64,000 bases of DNA from positions 1-64,000 of the forward strand of contig NZ_JAFLVR010000021.1 of NCBI RefSeq assembly GCF_017315985.1. Reading direction: 5' to 3'. Positions within the stretch are counted from its first letter, which is position 1. Every line of letters starts with the position of its first letter. Below the pieces are notes generated by a model, which was not told the DNA's origin, searched no databases, and saw only the letters and a program-made list of their open reading frames with translations. The translations under genes and the position numbers were made by a program. Origin of the DNA: Candidatus Enterococcus murrayae (GTDB lineage: Bacteria; Bacillota; Bacilli; Lactobacillales; Enterococcaceae). Below, piece by piece: positions 29,974-39,499 of the stretch.

Positions 29974-30000
29974 AAAGCTGCGGAAAAGTTCCGCAGCTTT
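29974..30000. terminator. Bidirectional terminator
   Basis: Perfect 12-bp stem AAAGCTGCGGAA / TTCCGCAGCTTT with a 3-base loop, between the convergent AraC and sulfotransferase-like genes. Confidence 0.85.
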
Positions 30001-30009
30001 CGCGTATTG

Positions 30010-31638
30010 CTAATCTAGCTGATAGGTCCACTGATCATTATACAGCGAGAAACGTTCTGCTCGATAGGACCAAGCACTGGTTGGAAAATCAGTGAGATCG
30101 ACGTCAAATACTGTCTCGCCATCCTCTGTGACCTCCATAATTGAACTGGTTTTGCCTTCATCGCGATAGCCGAAATTGACTAGCCGATTGCCTGTCTCTG
30201 TTAGGTAGCGGGCACTTCCGATGATTTTTGTGTAGTACGCTTTTCCTAGCTCATCACCGAAACTCCAAATTTCTTCAATCGTCTTCTCCTTTTCGTCAAT
30301 ACGAACCTGTCGGGCTTCTGAGTATTTTTCAGAAGTTGCTTCATCCCCTCTTGTGACGGAGATATTGTTGTCATAAAAAAGAACATCGGTCGTATCCTCA
30401 TTATTATCCTGATCCGGCAAAACAATCGCCGCATGTTGACCACCGCTGGCTTTGACATCGCCGTCTAAGAAATAGCTTTGATAGCTTTTCGGCCAGCCGC
30501 TGCTGTCGCCCATAATCCATTTGATTTCAGAAGTCGCATAATCGATTTTCATAACCGTATCTTGATGCCTCCCCGAAATAATGATGCTGTTATCTGATTC
30601 GTCATATTCAACCGAATTTTGGTGGAACCAATCGATCTTGCCATCCTCACGACTGGTTGAATCATAATTCTCGTAGAACGTTTTTGGCAAAATATCCTTT
30701 AGATCAATCGTCTTCTCGATTTCGCCTGTTTCGCGGTTCAGTTCGATCATGGTGTCCTCGATGTAGTTGCTGCCATCATTGACTGTCAGAAGCAAATTCC
30801 CGCTTGGCAGTTCGATGCCGTCATGATGAATGACCGTCATCTCGCCGCTGCTTTTGCCGGTATCATTTGCGGCGCTTGAGCTGGAAAAATCATAACGCTT
30901 ATAGATTTTCCCTATATAGTCCGTCTCAAGCAGCACATTGTAGGTATCGGCAGCATTCGATTCTTTCGTCAAGAAAAGCAGATTGCCATTGGCTAATTCT
31001 TTAAAAATGTGGCTGTTGTAGCGGGTTGAATACCAGCGAACAGCTCCATTTGCATCAAAGGCATAAGCGCGCTTCGTACTAGGAACGACGAAGGTCAGCT
31101 CGCTGTCCCCAACGTCCATTTTGGTCGTGTCGGCCTCATTGACATCAACGCTAGCGATAGATTCTGGCAACGTTCCTGTTTTAATCGTTACCTTTTTCTC
31201 CACACTGTTTCCTGCTTCATCGGTCAAAGTCACGGTTACTTCGTTTTCTGTATCTGCGTATAAGCCTAAAACGGGAATACTGTGCGCTGTCGTATATTCA
31301 TCAAAGCTATTCTTAATCGTCGATCCTTCATCCTGACCCGCAACAGAAATAGCGACCTTCATTGCTTCATCGGTTTGGAAAAGCAGCAGCGCTGAAAGCG
31401 GACTGGCATCATAAGGATCAAGCTTCACGTAGATATTATCCTCATCGTATTTGCCGCTGGCTAAAAGCGATTGGTAGCTCTTTTCTTTTTCGTCCTGCTC
31501 CTCCTGCCAATCTTCATTCAATGAAACAGCAAGCTCTTCAATTTCAGTTTCATTCGACACCAGACCGCTTACTCCGCAGCCAGTTAGACAGATCAGCAAT
31601 CCAATAAAACCAGTTGCCATTTTTAATTTGGTTTTCAC
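30010..31638 (-). CDS. Arylsulfate sulfotransferase-like lipoprotein (AssT family)
   Basis: A 542-residue lipoprotein: signal peptide with lipobox ending 'LTGC' (Cys21), so anchored on the outer face of the membrane. Residues about 70-150 form the N-terminal ASST domain. The rest is a beta-propeller with the active-site residues of PAPS-independent aryl sulfotransferases: 'HHDGIELPSG' (His271-272), 'FHQNSVEY' (His339), 'SGRHQDTVMKID' (Arg357-His358) and 'GGQHAAI' (His402). The family moves sulfate from one aryl sulfate to another phenol through a sulfohistidine. The start is GTG with AGGAG eight bases upstream. It lies 20 bases downstream of an ABC ATPase gene. Confidence 0.82.
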   Translation of the reverse strand: MKTKLKMATGFIGLLICLTGCGVSGLVSNETEIEELAVSLNEDWQEEQDEKEKSYQSLLASGKYDEDNIYVKLDPYDASPLSALLLFQTDEAMKVAISVAGQDEGSTIKNSFDEYTTAHSIPVLGLYADTENEVTVTLTDEAGNSVEKKVTIKTGTLPESIASVDVNEADTTKMDVGDSELTFVVPSTKRAYAFDANGAVRWYSTRYNSHIFKELANGNLLFLTKESNAADTYNVLLETDYIGKIYKRYDFSSSSAANDTGKSSGEMTVIHHDGIELPSGNLLLTVNDGSNYIEDTMIELNRETGEIEKTIDLKDILPKTFYENYDSTSREDGKIDWFHQNSVEYDESDNSIIISGRHQDTVMKIDYATSEIKWIMGDSSGWPKSYQSYFLDGDVKASGGQHAAIVLPDQDNNEDTTDVLFYDNNISVTRGDEATSEKYSEARQVRIDEKEKTIEEIWSFGDELGKAYYTKIIGSARYLTETGNRLVNFGYRDEGKTSSIMEVTEDGETVFDVDLTDFPTSAWSYRAERFSLYNDQWTYQLD

Positions 31639-31658
31639 TCGCCTCTCTCCTTCCTTTG

Positions 31659-32318
31659 CTAAGACACCTGATTGAACGTTTGATTTTTCAGTTCGTATAC
31701 CACGTCACACGCTTTTGCGACATCCTGTTCATGCGTCACTAAAACAATGCATTTCTGCTGTTCATGCGCAATCTCTTGGAAAAGCTTAACGATTTCTCCC
31801 GAAGTGGCTTCATCTAGATTTCCGGTTGGTTCGTCAGCGACGATCAACTCATGTTCGCAGCACAAGGCGCGAGTGATCGCGACCCGCTGCTGCTGCCCTC
31901 CTGATAATAGCGTGACTTTCTTTTCTGCCAGCTCTTTCGTGATACCAACTTTTTCAAGATTAGCCAAAGCGTAGGCTTTTTTATCAGCCTGCTGGCTTCG
32001 GGCGATTTCCATCGCGGTCACCACGTTATCTACTGCGGATAGATAAGGCAGTAGATTGTAGGCTTGAAAAACAATAGATACATCTTTGCGCCGGTATTCT
32101 CGCAGGCCGATTTTTTTCAATGAGGTGTCTTCATAAAGGATTTCTCCGCTTTTTGGTGTGTCTAGTCCTGCAATCAAGGATAAAAAAGTCGTTTTCCCTG
32201 AGCCGCTCGTTCCTAAAATGGCGTACATTTTGCCTTTTTCAAAGGTTAGATTGACCTTTTCAAATAGAGGTCCGTTGTTTTCGTACCAGTAGCCTAAATC
32301 TTTCGTTGATAGTGTCAT
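31659..32318 (-). CDS. ABC transporter ATPase (MacB/LolD type)
   Basis: A 219-residue ATPase: Walker A 'GTSGSGKTTF', Q-loop 'VFQAYNLLPYLSAVDNV', signature 'LLSGGQQQRVAITRAL', Walker B 'LIVADEPTGNLD', and the H-loop 'VTHEQ'. The spacing and 'EPTGNLDEATSGEI' are typical of MacB/SalX-type ATPases that power FtsX-like permeases. The start at 32318 follows AAAAAGGAGG; the frame extends upstream to 32387 without a ribosome site. Its partner is the permease gene 162 bases upstream. Together they probably export or sense an envelope compound, under the divergent two-component system. Confidence 0.92.
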   Translation of the reverse strand: MTLSTKDLGYWYENNGPLFEKVNLTFEKGKMYAILGTSGSGKTTFLSLIAGLDTPKSGEILYEDTSLKKIGLREYRRKDVSIVFQAYNLLPYLSAVDNVVTAMEIARSQQADKKAYALANLEKVGITKELAEKKVTLLSGGQQQRVAITRALCCEHELIVADEPTGNLDEATSGEIVKLFQEIAHEQQKCIVLVTHEQDVAKACDVVYELKNQTFNQVS

Positions 32319-32480
32319 AAAAATTTCCTCCTTTTTCACTTTTCCACTATCGGGAAAAATGAGTTCGATTTTCAAGCCGTATATCATCTAACTAAGAATT
32401 TTGCTCCTTGATTTTCTATATTTGTGCGTTAATTCTTCGCTTCAATAGAAACTGTGAAAAGGTAGACTGACATCCTTCAT

Positions 32481-33965
32481 TTACGAAATCAAGATTTTCT
32501 TTGGATTCAATCGCAGGATTCCTGCTGATGATAGGACAATCGAGAATAAGCTGATTCCCAATCCTATTCCCGCAAGACTGAGAATTTCGGCTGGCTGCAT
32601 TGAGATGTTCAATTCTTGGATTTCTTCGGTTTGACTAAATGGATTGCTGCCCATCTGTCTGCCACCATGTCCACCGCCAGGCATTTGACCTTTCCCTGGC
32701 CCATCATTTCCAGCCGCGTCAGCTTGTCCATCCGCATTTTGAGAAGTTGTTTGCTGGCTCAGCAATTGATTCCCTACAGCATTTCCTACAACATTTCCAC
32801 TGGCCGCCGCGATCCCTAATGCAAAAATCATGCAGACGAAAATTTCAACGAAAAATTGTGAGATCACTTTGCTTCGGGATTCACCTAGTGAAAGCAGGAC
32901 ACCAATCTCATATTTCCGTTCGCGGATCGACAGCATAATGATCAAGGTCAAAATAATCACACCTGCCGCCGCTACTAAAATCACGATATTCTTTGCGAAA
33001 CTCGAGACATTATTCAACGGCTGAAGCATTTGCTGATACATTTGGTCATTGGTTTCTAAACTGAATGTCTCTGTATCGATCAGCTTGTTGGCCTTCTTGA
33101 CAAAGCTGTCCATGTCCTTAGGATCATCTAAATTGTAAACAGCCGAATCGATCGTTTTGCCATCTGAACCAGTCAGAGTGTTTACCATCGTATAGGAAGA
33201 AAAAATGGTATTCGCCGGATTCATAAAATTGAAACGAGCGCCCATGCTGTCGCCAGAATCACTGGTTTTGTAGATTCCTTTGATCGTTACTTCCACATCC
33301 TTATCATCGGTATCCTTGATTTTGAATTTATCGCCGACACTTAAGTCATTGGCTTCTGCCAAGCTTTGTTCGATCAATACATTATTTGTTCCCTCATCTT
33401 CAGCAGTAATCGCCTCACCTTCTACGATGCTGGCTGTTCCTGAAGAAAAATCACTATATGAACTGCTTTTCGATACCCCTTTGATTTGGAAATCCCCTTG
33501 ACTCATCCCGCCTGGTGCTCCTTGTCCGCCGAATCCAGCGGCCTGCTCATCAGCTTCTTCCTCACTGTCACTATCGCTTGAGATTGGGGTGATTCCCGTA
33601 CTCTTGTCAGCGGAAGTGCTGGCTTCAAAGGAATAAGATTTAACATTCGAAAGCTTGGCGATTTTTTTCGCGTCACTCAAATTCACAGGTGTCCGTTCAA
33701 AGCTGCCCGGATCTGGTCGACTACTCTCCTCGTCTGAATCTGTATCGGATTCCGAGCGCTGACCAAACATCTCCTCGCGATTTGTCGATAAGGTAACTGT
33801 TGCGCCGACACTTTTCTTCGCATTTGTTGTTGCCAATTCAGCACCGCTGCGGATCGTCAAACCCGCTAATACAAAAATTAATATGGCGGAAAAGACAGCA
33901 ATCATGATGATACTCCGTCCTTTCTTAGCCCAAAGGCTTTGAATCGCCCGTTTGATGTAGTTCAT
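32481..33965 (-). CDS. MacB/FtsX-type ABC permease
   Basis: A 494-residue permease: one N-terminal helix (about 15-38), a large extracytoplasmic MacB-PCD domain to about residue 320, and three C-terminal helices around 'IIMLSIRERKYEIGVLLSLGESRSKVISQFF', the FtsX-domain hallmark. Two low-complexity insertions stand out. One is a Ser/Asp/Glu stretch (about residues 70-90, with another near 130-145). The other is a Gly/Pro/Gln segment between the last helices (about 405-445). It is divergent from a response regulator gene, so control by that system is likely. The substrate is unknown; antimicrobial peptide defence is one possibility. Confidence 0.85.
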   Translation of the reverse strand: MNYIKRAIQSLWAKKGRSIIMIAVFSAILIFVLAGLTIRSGAELATTNAKKSVGATVTLSTNREEMFGQRSESDTDSDEESSRPDPGSFERTPVNLSDAKKIAKLSNVKSYSFEASTSADKSTGITPISSDSDSEEEADEQAAGFGGQGAPGGMSQGDFQIKGVSKSSSYSDFSSGTASIVEGEAITAEDEGTNNVLIEQSLAEANDLSVGDKFKIKDTDDKDVEVTIKGIYKTSDSGDSMGARFNFMNPANTIFSSYTMVNTLTGSDGKTIDSAVYNLDDPKDMDSFVKKANKLIDTETFSLETNDQMYQQMLQPLNNVSSFAKNIVILVAAAGVIILTLIIMLSIRERKYEIGVLLSLGESRSKVISQFFVEIFVCMIFALGIAAASGNVVGNAVGNQLLSQQTTSQNADGQADAAGNDGPGKGQMPGGGHGGRQMGSNPFSQTEEIQELNISMQPAEILSLAGIGLGISLFSIVLSSAGILRLNPKKILIS

Positions 33966-34106
33966 ATTGGTTCCCCCTTCATTTGTCTGCCTGTAGAATA
34001 ATCAAGTTGTCTTAACCGAAGCTTAAGCGTGTCAAAAAAGATTTAAGGTTGATTTAGGAAAGCATGGTACACTGTATTCGTAAACGAAATGGGAGGAAAG
34101 AAATCC

Positions 34107-34781
34107 ATGATAAATCTATTAATAGTAGAAGATGAGGCGACACTTTCAGATAATATAAAAGAAATTTTGACGGATCTAGGAGAAATCACGCAGGTCTATG
34201 ATGGTGAAGAAGGCTTGTTTGAAGCAGAAAGCGGTGTGTATGATCTGATTTTGCTGGATTTGATGCTGCCTGAAAAGAACGGCTACGAGGTTTTAGCGGA
34301 ATTACGGGAGAAAAATATCCAAACTCCAGTATTAATTTTGACTGCTAAGGACGCACTGGAGGATAAGGTCACTGGCTTTCAAAAAGGAGCCGATGATTAT
34401 TTGACAAAGCCCTTTTACCGCGAAGAGCTGATCATGCGGGTCAAGGCATTATTGAAGCGTTCCTTAGGATTGTTCGCAGAAAATCAATTAGTCTATAAAA
34501 ATATTACCTGCAACCTTGCTACTAAAGAAGTCACCATTGATGATGACGTTCTGCCAATCCAAGGAAAAGAATTTGATCTCTTAGTCTATTTCATCCAAAA
34601 CAAAGGCGTGATCCTGACTAAGGAGCAGATTTTTGATCGCATCTGGGGCTTTGATTCGGATACGACCATCACTGTCGTTGAGGTTTACATGAGCCATTTA
34701 CGAAAACATTTGAAGCCGTCCGGTATCGATCAGCTGTTTAAAACACTACGGAACGTCGGCTATATCTTACAAAAGGATTGA
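34107..34781 (+). CDS. OmpR-family response regulator
   Basis: A 224-residue regulator. The receiver domain has the acidic pair in 'IVEDEA', the phospho-acceptor Asp in '[15 protein letters not shown]', Thr in 'ILTAKD' and Lys in 'YLTKPF'. The C-terminal winged helix has '[30 protein letters not shown]' and '[12 protein letters not shown]'. The ATG at 34107 is preferred because GGGAGG lies nine bases upstream; an earlier in-frame ATG overlaps that site. The kinase gene starts four bases after its stop. Likely target: the divergent ABC transporter genes. Confidence 0.93.
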   Translation: MINLLIVEDEATLSDNIKEILTDLGEITQVYDGEEGLFEAESGVYDLILLDLMLPEKNGYEVLAELREKNIQTPVLILTAKDALEDKVTGFQKGADDYLTKPFYREELIMRVKALLKRSLGLFAENQLVYKNITCNLATKEVTIDDDVLPIQGKEFDLLVYFIQNKGVILTKEQIFDRIWGFDSDTTITVVEVYMSHLRKHLKPSGIDQLFKTLRNVGYILQKD

Positions 34782-34785
34782 CGCT

Positions 34786-36102
34786 ATGAATACTGAGATT
34801 TCAAGAAAGCAACGCCTAAAATTTTTCTTCATCAATGTCGCTGCCTTTGTGGGAATCTTTCTGCTGCTGGGCTTTATCACTTTGCAGCTGCTGCAAAGCT
34901 CGGCTTATCGTCAGACTGACCTATCCTTAAGCCAAATGGCTGACAACGAACATCTAATCGAAATGGAAATTACGCGCTATCAGCAAGGAAATCCTTTTTT
35001 AGCACAAATGCCGAATGATCAGCGCATGGACAAGGGTCCAGATGGCAACAATCGCTTCAATACTCAGATCATCCTATGGTCTAAAGATGGAAAAATCCTG
35101 AACAAAGACGTTTTAGGCGGCCGTTTCACCGAATTGGAAAATTTGGCTTTAGATAAGAAGAATTTGGATTCGATCGAAGCACTGAATTTGAAAAGCACCT
35201 CCGATTCAGCTCAAAAGCTCTCTTTTCGCTCCTATACGATCAAAGCTGACCAAGAGGATGGCATCGCCTATATTCAATTTTTAGCAAATACCAATCAGAT
35301 TGCAGACTCCATGAAAACCGTTGAGACGACACTTGTTCTTTGTATGGTAGTCTTTTGGCTAATCTCCATTGGGATAAGCTTCTATATTTCAAAAATGAAC
35401 ATGCAGCCGATCATGAACTCTTGGCGCAAGCAGCAGGAATTTGTCGAAAACGCCTCTCACGAACTGCGCACGCCGCTAGCTATTATTCAAAACAGCCTGC
35501 AGCAATTGTTCACCCGGCCGGAGCACACGATTTTGGAGGAATCAGAGCCAATCGCACAGGCCTTGAATGAAACTCGCCGAATGAACAGCTTGACCGAAGA
35601 CCTGCTGACGTTGGCCCGCAGCGACTCGAATCAATTACTCCTGCAAAAAGAAGTGGTGGAACCAAAAGCCTTCATTCAGCAGCTAGCTCAGCCCTTCCAG
35701 GAAATCGCGGAAATGAATGATAAGCAGTTCATATTGGAAAATTTCGCCGATCAAGAAATGCAGATCGATGAAAAACGCATTCATCAGGTCCTCGTGATTT
35801 TATTGGACAATGCTCTAAAATACACCGAAGCCAAAGAAAAAATCGTTCTGCAATCCGAAATATCCAATGACAGCTGGCTGATCGAGGTCAAAAACAACGG
35901 ACCCTCTATCAACGACGAAGACAAACGACATATATTCGAACGCTTCTATCGCGAAGACCGCTCCCGCTCCAAAGAAACCGGCGGCTATGGCCTCGGCCTT
36001 GCCATTGCCAAGCAAATCATCACCCAGCACAAAGGCAAGCTATCAGTACGCGACTGGGAACCTAGAGGCGTCGTGTTTCAGATTCGATTGCCGATGAAAT
36101 AA
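34786..36102 (+). CDS. Sensor histidine kinase
   Basis: A 438-residue membrane kinase: N-terminal helix (about 12-35), an extracytoplasmic loop of about 150 residues, a second helix (about 180-205), the HisKA box with the phospho-His in 'NASHELRTPLAII', and an HATPase domain with N box 'VLVILLDNALKYTEAKE', 'FERFYREDRSRSKETGGYGLGLAI' (G boxes). The extracytoplasmic domain shows no named ligand domain. It pairs with the response regulator four bases upstream. The two-component system faces an efflux-type ABC transporter, a common arrangement for envelope-stress sensing. Confidence 0.93.
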   Translation: MNTEISRKQRLKFFFINVAAFVGIFLLLGFITLQLLQSSAYRQTDLSLSQMADNEHLIEMEITRYQQGNPFLAQMPNDQRMDKGPDGNNRFNTQIILWSKDGKILNKDVLGGRFTELENLALDKKNLDSIEALNLKSTSDSAQKLSFRSYTIKADQEDGIAYIQFLANTNQIADSMKTVETTLVLCMVVFWLISIGISFYISKMNMQPIMNSWRKQQEFVENASHELRTPLAIIQNSLQQLFTRPEHTILEESEPIAQALNETRRMNSLTEDLLTLARSDSNQLLLQKEVVEPKAFIQQLAQPFQEIAEMNDKQFILENFADQEMQIDEKRIHQVLVILLDNALKYTEAKEKIVLQSEISNDSWLIEVKNNGPSINDEDKRHIFERFYREDRSRSKETGGYGLGLAIAKQIITQHKGKLSVRDWEPRGVVFQIRLPMK

Positions 36103-36201
36103 ACGCGCATACCTTCCCAAAATTACATTCTGTTTTTGATAAAAATCGATGAATCATTTCAACGCTGGATTTTTATAAAACCTATAGAAATACACGACTC
36201 A

Positions 36202-36239
36202 AAAAAGCAAGCTTCTTAAAAATAAGAGGCTTGCTTTTT
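36202..36239. terminator. Bidirectional terminator
   Basis: AAAAAGCAAGC...TCTTA / TAAGA...GCTTGCTTTTT stem with one mismatch between the convergent kinase and HAD genes; A and T tracts on both sides. Confidence 0.85.
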
Positions 36240-36258
36240 CATGTTCTTTCTATTCTTT

Positions 36259-37080
36259 TTATATCCATCCAAACTTCCGACAAGCATTATAGATACCATC
36301 ATCCACATTGCGATCCGTCACGTAATCGGCACGCGCCTTCAGTTCATCCACCGCATTGCCCATCGCGATACTGGTCCAGCTTTTATCAAACATCACTAGG
36401 TCATTGACGTCATCTCCGAAAACAACCACATCTTCTCTTGGTCGATCAAAATACTCCAACACATCAAGGATTCCCTGTTTCTTGTTGTCATGCTGGCACA
36501 TGGTATATTCAGGAACAAAGCGCAGCTTCGAGAAATTGACCGGTTCTGGAATCAGATGGTCTTGTTCCTTAGGGACTGCCAAATAAAATTTGAAGATAGC
36601 CTCTGCCTCATCGATGTTGAAGGTCGGATCGATGAAATATTCCGTCGGCTCTTGTCTGGGGCCAACCTGTTCTCTGAATAAATCATTCTTGGCATACACC
36701 TTTTCGGAATCATCCAGCGCCACCAACACACCAATCCCTTTTTCCTCCGCTTGATGAATAACCGCTAATGCCTCATCTCTATCCAGCGGTGTATTTTTGA
36801 CCAATTCATTTTTAATGACGACGCCCATACCGCCAGAACATACCATATTTTCCAACCCAAGCTCAGTCAAAAGACTGCGGCACTTATAGTGAGCACGTCC
36901 TGTCGCTATCGAGACAAAATGACCATTCTTCTCTAAAAGCTCCAGCGTCCGTTTCGCGCTAGGCACAACCTGACCAGTCCTTCGATCCGTTAACGTTCCA
37001 TCGATATCAAAGAAAAACAGCTTTTTTCCATTCTCCACCCGCTCCTTCATCTGTATTACATTCGTCATCCATTGTATCAC
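36259..37080 (-). CDS. Cof-type HAD hydrolase
   Basis: A phosphatase of the HAD IIB (Cof) subfamily, up to 273 residues. Motif I 'FFDIDGTLTD' holds the nucleophile Asp. 'SIATGRAHYKCRSLL' gives motif II. The late 'VVVFGDDVNDLVMFD' provides the Mg2+ aspartates, with 'AMGNAVDELKARADYVT' at the C-terminus. Such enzymes dephosphorylate sugar phosphates or flavin/pyridoxal phosphates; the substrate is not deducible. No strong ribosome site precedes any start. The ATG at 37080, those 4 or 10 codons later, and a GTG are all possible. Confidence 0.85.
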   Translation of the reverse strand: MIQWMTNVIQMKERVENGKKLFFFDIDGTLTDRRTGQVVPSAKRTLELLEKNGHFVSIATGRAHYKCRSLLTELGLENMVCSGGMGVVIKNELVKNTPLDRDEALAVIHQAEEKGIGVLVALDDSEKVYAKNDLFREQVGPRQEPTEYFIDPTFNIDEAEAIFKFYLAVPKEQDHLIPEPVNFSKLRFVPEYTMCQHDNKKQGILDVLEYFDRPREDVVVFGDDVNDLVMFDKSWTSIAMGNAVDELKARADYVTDRNVDDGIYNACRKFGWI

Positions 37081-37204
37081 AACTCGTTTTTATCAACGTG
37101 AGACATTAGAATTTCATACCAGAAGTAGTATTTGGGCAAAGTAAAAAACTGGTTAGAGTCTTACTTTCAATCATAAAAGTAAAGTATTTTTTATACAAGA
37201 AAAG

Positions 37205-37229
37205 CTATCAGCTCTATTAACTGATAGCC
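37205..37229 (-). terminator. Terminator of the Gat-type PTS operon
   Basis: GCTATCAG / CTGATAGC stem with a 9-base loop and a TTTTC tail on the minus strand, 13 bases past the EIIC stop codon. Confidence 0.75.
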
Positions 37230-37241
37230 TTAAATAGTCTA

Positions 37242-38654
37242 TTAAGCCGCAGTGTCTGCCTCCACCTCGACATTATTTTGCTCCAAATAATTTTCAAGCT
37301 GACTCTTTCTCGTTTTAGTAACAAACAGCAACACAAGATATACGACAACTGAAAGACCGATCAACAGAGGACTTTGCGAATTAAATGCAAAGAACAATAG
37401 TGCAAATATTGGATTACTCATATTAGCAAAGGAACAAATCAACATCGCCCCAGCTGGAATCGACACGCCAGTTTGAATGGCTACTTCTGTAAATATCGGT
37501 GCCACAGCAGTGATCGTCAAAAGACCGATTGAAAAATAGAGCGCTCCTGAAATCAATCCTTTGGCGATATTTCCTTTTGAAACAGACATAATCATCTGAA
37601 TCACATAAGGAATCGCAATCAAATCTACCATTGGCAACACTTGATTTCCTGGAAGGAAAATCGCGATTACTAACATAATCGGAATCAACAACATACCTGT
37701 TAATAATGTTGACGGCTCTCCATACCCCACAGCATCATTTACTCCAAGATACCAAACTCGTTCTTTACTTCCTGATTTTGTCGCTTTACGAGAAGCATCG
37801 GTAATAGCAGAAAAAGCACCTGCGAAAATTCCTGCAATTTTCGGGAAAATCGACATGACTGCTGCCATTGAAATCCCCAAGATCAGCATTTCTCCCCAAG
37901 CATTCAATTCACCTAGTCGCGTAAGATTCCCGAAAAAGCCTAAAATCACACCTAGGATGAAGCCAAGAGAAGCTGGTTCTCCCAAAAAGCCTAATTTACT
38001 TTCAAGATACTCAGGATTTAATTTGACTTTGTCCAATTTAAATAAATTTAATACCTTATCCATCACGATCGCATACGGAACCGTACAGGCCATCAACGGT
38101 GCAACAATGACGGTTCGAGGATATCCGTAGAATTTTGACCATCTTTTTGCGATAGACTCGCAGAAAACCAATACGTATAAATTCTGTAAAATCATTAAGC
38201 CCATTGCTAGCCACAGGTTTCCTGTCGTCAAGTATACCATCGATCCCCATAGCATGAACTGCCAATTATTCCATAAATCTGACGGCATGAAAATATTGGT
38301 GAATTTAGTGAGAAATAGAACCGTTTGAATCAATAACCCAATGATCAAAAAGAGCATCCCAACTTCAGTTGAATAGGCAACAACACTCGCCGCCTGCCAG
38401 CCAACATCCAAAACTCTCAGATTAATTCCTGTATCTTCTACCATTCGAGTAACTACAGGCGTAACGATCGGAGTAAACGCCGTAATAATCATATTGAATC
38501 CAGCCAACCCAATTCCTGCACTTAGTGCCGAATTAAAAGCCTTCTTTACCGGAACCTTCAAAGCTAAAGCAATAAAGAATAATACAAAAGGAACTACGAC
38601 TGACGGACCAAACGCTTCCATGATTTTTGTTAATATCCCTAACACATTATCCAA
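37242..38654 (-). CDS. PTS system EIIC, galactitol (Gat) family
   Basis: A 470-residue polytopic permease of the Gat-family EIIC type. Family segments include the N-terminal 'AFGPSVVVPFVLFFIALALKVPVKKAF' and the substrate region near 'GYPRTVIVAPLMACTVPYAIVMD'. The segment 'WYLGVNDAVGYGEPSTLLTG' is also typical. It translocates and, with EIIB and EIIA, phosphorylates a hexitol, pentitol or sugar-acid-like substrate. The start is TTG at 38654 with AGGAGG eight bases upstream. It is the last gene of the operon. The substrate cannot be named; the co-encoded aldolase and dehydrogenases suggest a ketose-phosphate intermediate. Confidence 0.88.
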   Translation of the reverse strand: MDNVLGILTKIMEAFGPSVVVPFVLFFIALALKVPVKKAFNSALSAGIGLAGFNMIITAFTPIVTPVVTRMVEDTGINLRVLDVGWQAASVVAYSTEVGMLFLIIGLLIQTVLFLTKFTNIFMPSDLWNNWQFMLWGSMVYLTTGNLWLAMGLMILQNLYVLVFCESIAKRWSKFYGYPRTVIVAPLMACTVPYAIVMDKVLNLFKLDKVKLNPEYLESKLGFLGEPASLGFILGVILGFFGNLTRLGELNAWGEMLILGISMAAVMSIFPKIAGIFAGAFSAITDASRKATKSGSKERVWYLGVNDAVGYGEPSTLLTGMLLIPIMLVIAIFLPGNQVLPMVDLIAIPYVIQMIMSVSKGNIAKGLISGALYFSIGLLTITAVAPIFTEVAIQTGVSIPAGAMLICSFANMSNPIFALLFFAFNSQSPLLIGLSVVVYLVLLFVTKTRKSQLENYLEQNNVEVEADTAA

Positions 38655-38668
38655 AGTGGAGTCCTCCT

Positions 38669-38965
38669 TTAAAGGTTTGCTACAAATGCATCCAACTCTT
38701 CCTCAAACTCTTCCTCTCCCATACCAGTAATCAGAGCGATTGCACTAATCGCCGGAATTCCATAATCTTTTTTCTTTAACGGGCTAGTAAAAACAATCAG
38801 ATCAAAACCGCCAGTATCTAAGTTGGTTTCTACACCATTGGGATTTGATTCAACAGTCGTTGAAGAATACCCGCGTTCTTTCAGCATATCTTTTACTTTA
38901 TTCGCCACCATTGAACTGGTGACCGTTCCAGAACCACAGACAGATAAAATTTTTAGCGCTTTCAT
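38669..38965 (-). CDS. PTS system EIIB, galactitol family
   Basis: A 98-residue cytosolic EIIB of the Gat type. The phosphorylated cysteine lies in the N-terminal P-loop-like 'ILSVCGSGTVTSSM' (Cys10). It accepts phosphate from EIIA and passes it to the sugar bound by EIIC. The gene sits between those of EIIA (15 bases upstream) and EIIC (14 bases downstream). TAAGGGAGG precedes the ATG. Confidence 0.92.
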   Translation of the reverse strand: MKALKILSVCGSGTVTSSMVANKVKDMLKERGYSSTTVESNPNGVETNLDTGGFDLIVFTSPLKKKDYGIPAISAIALITGMGEEEFEEELDAFVANL

Positions 38966-38980
38966 TATTTTCGACCTCCC

Positions 38981-39448
38981 TTATAATTGTTCTTTTAAGA
39001 CTTCTTTGAACTGCTCTGGAGAATCCACTTGTTGGAATTGATTAGAGATACTTTCATTATTCAATGCTTGCATCATCTTTGTCAATAACACCAATTGGTC
39101 CTCACTCTTCGTAAAACCCAGCACAAAGAACAAGTTCACTGTAATCTCGGTTTCCGGCTGGTCCATCCTTTTAGTCACCACTTCATCAGTTAAGCGGATC
39201 GCATAAACAAAGGATTCCTTGACGTATTTAGCATCTGTATGAGGGATCGCCACATTTCCGTATTTAGTCACCAAACCTGTTGGGAAGTCAGCTTCACGAT
39301 GCTGCAGTTGTTCACCGTAATCTGACACCACCATACCCTTTTTAGCCAACTCACGTCCCACATCTTGATAGAGCTCCTGTAAATTGTCTTTTGCTACATT
39401 CAACGTGACAAAAATATTTGAAACAAATTCTTCTATCTCTGTACTCAT
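38981..39448 (-). CDS. PTS system EIIA, fructose/mannitol superfamily (GatA-like)
   Basis: A 155-residue EIIA of the PTS_EIIA type-2 fold. The phospho-histidine is in 'GNVAIPHTDAKYV' (about residue 90), following 'READFPTGLVTKYG'. It receives phosphate from HPr and hands it to the downstream EIIB. A perfect CcpA site lies just upstream, between this gene and the regulator gene. The PTS genes can therefore be repressed separately from the upstream dehydrogenase and aldolase genes. Confidence 0.9.
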   Translation of the reverse strand: MSTEIEEFVSNIFVTLNVAKDNLQELYQDVGRELAKKGMVVSDYGEQLQHREADFPTGLVTKYGNVAIPHTDAKYVKESFVYAIRLTDEVVTKRMDQPETEITVNLFFVLGFTKSEDQLVLLTKMMQALNNESISNQFQQVDSPEQFKEVLKEQL

Positions 39449-39462
39449 ATCCGCCCTCCTTT

Positions 39463-39477
39463 TGTATTCGCTTTCAA
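39463..39477 (-). promoter_or_regulatory. Catabolite response element (cre), perfect consensus
   Basis: Minus-strand TTGAAAGCGAATACA fits WTGNAANCGNWNNCW at every constrained position. It lies 15 bp upstream of the EIIA start, within the operon. CcpA bound here would act as a roadblock ahead of the three PTS genes. Confidence 0.8.
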
Positions 39478-39499
39478 CAATTCTTGGAAAGAGACGAAG

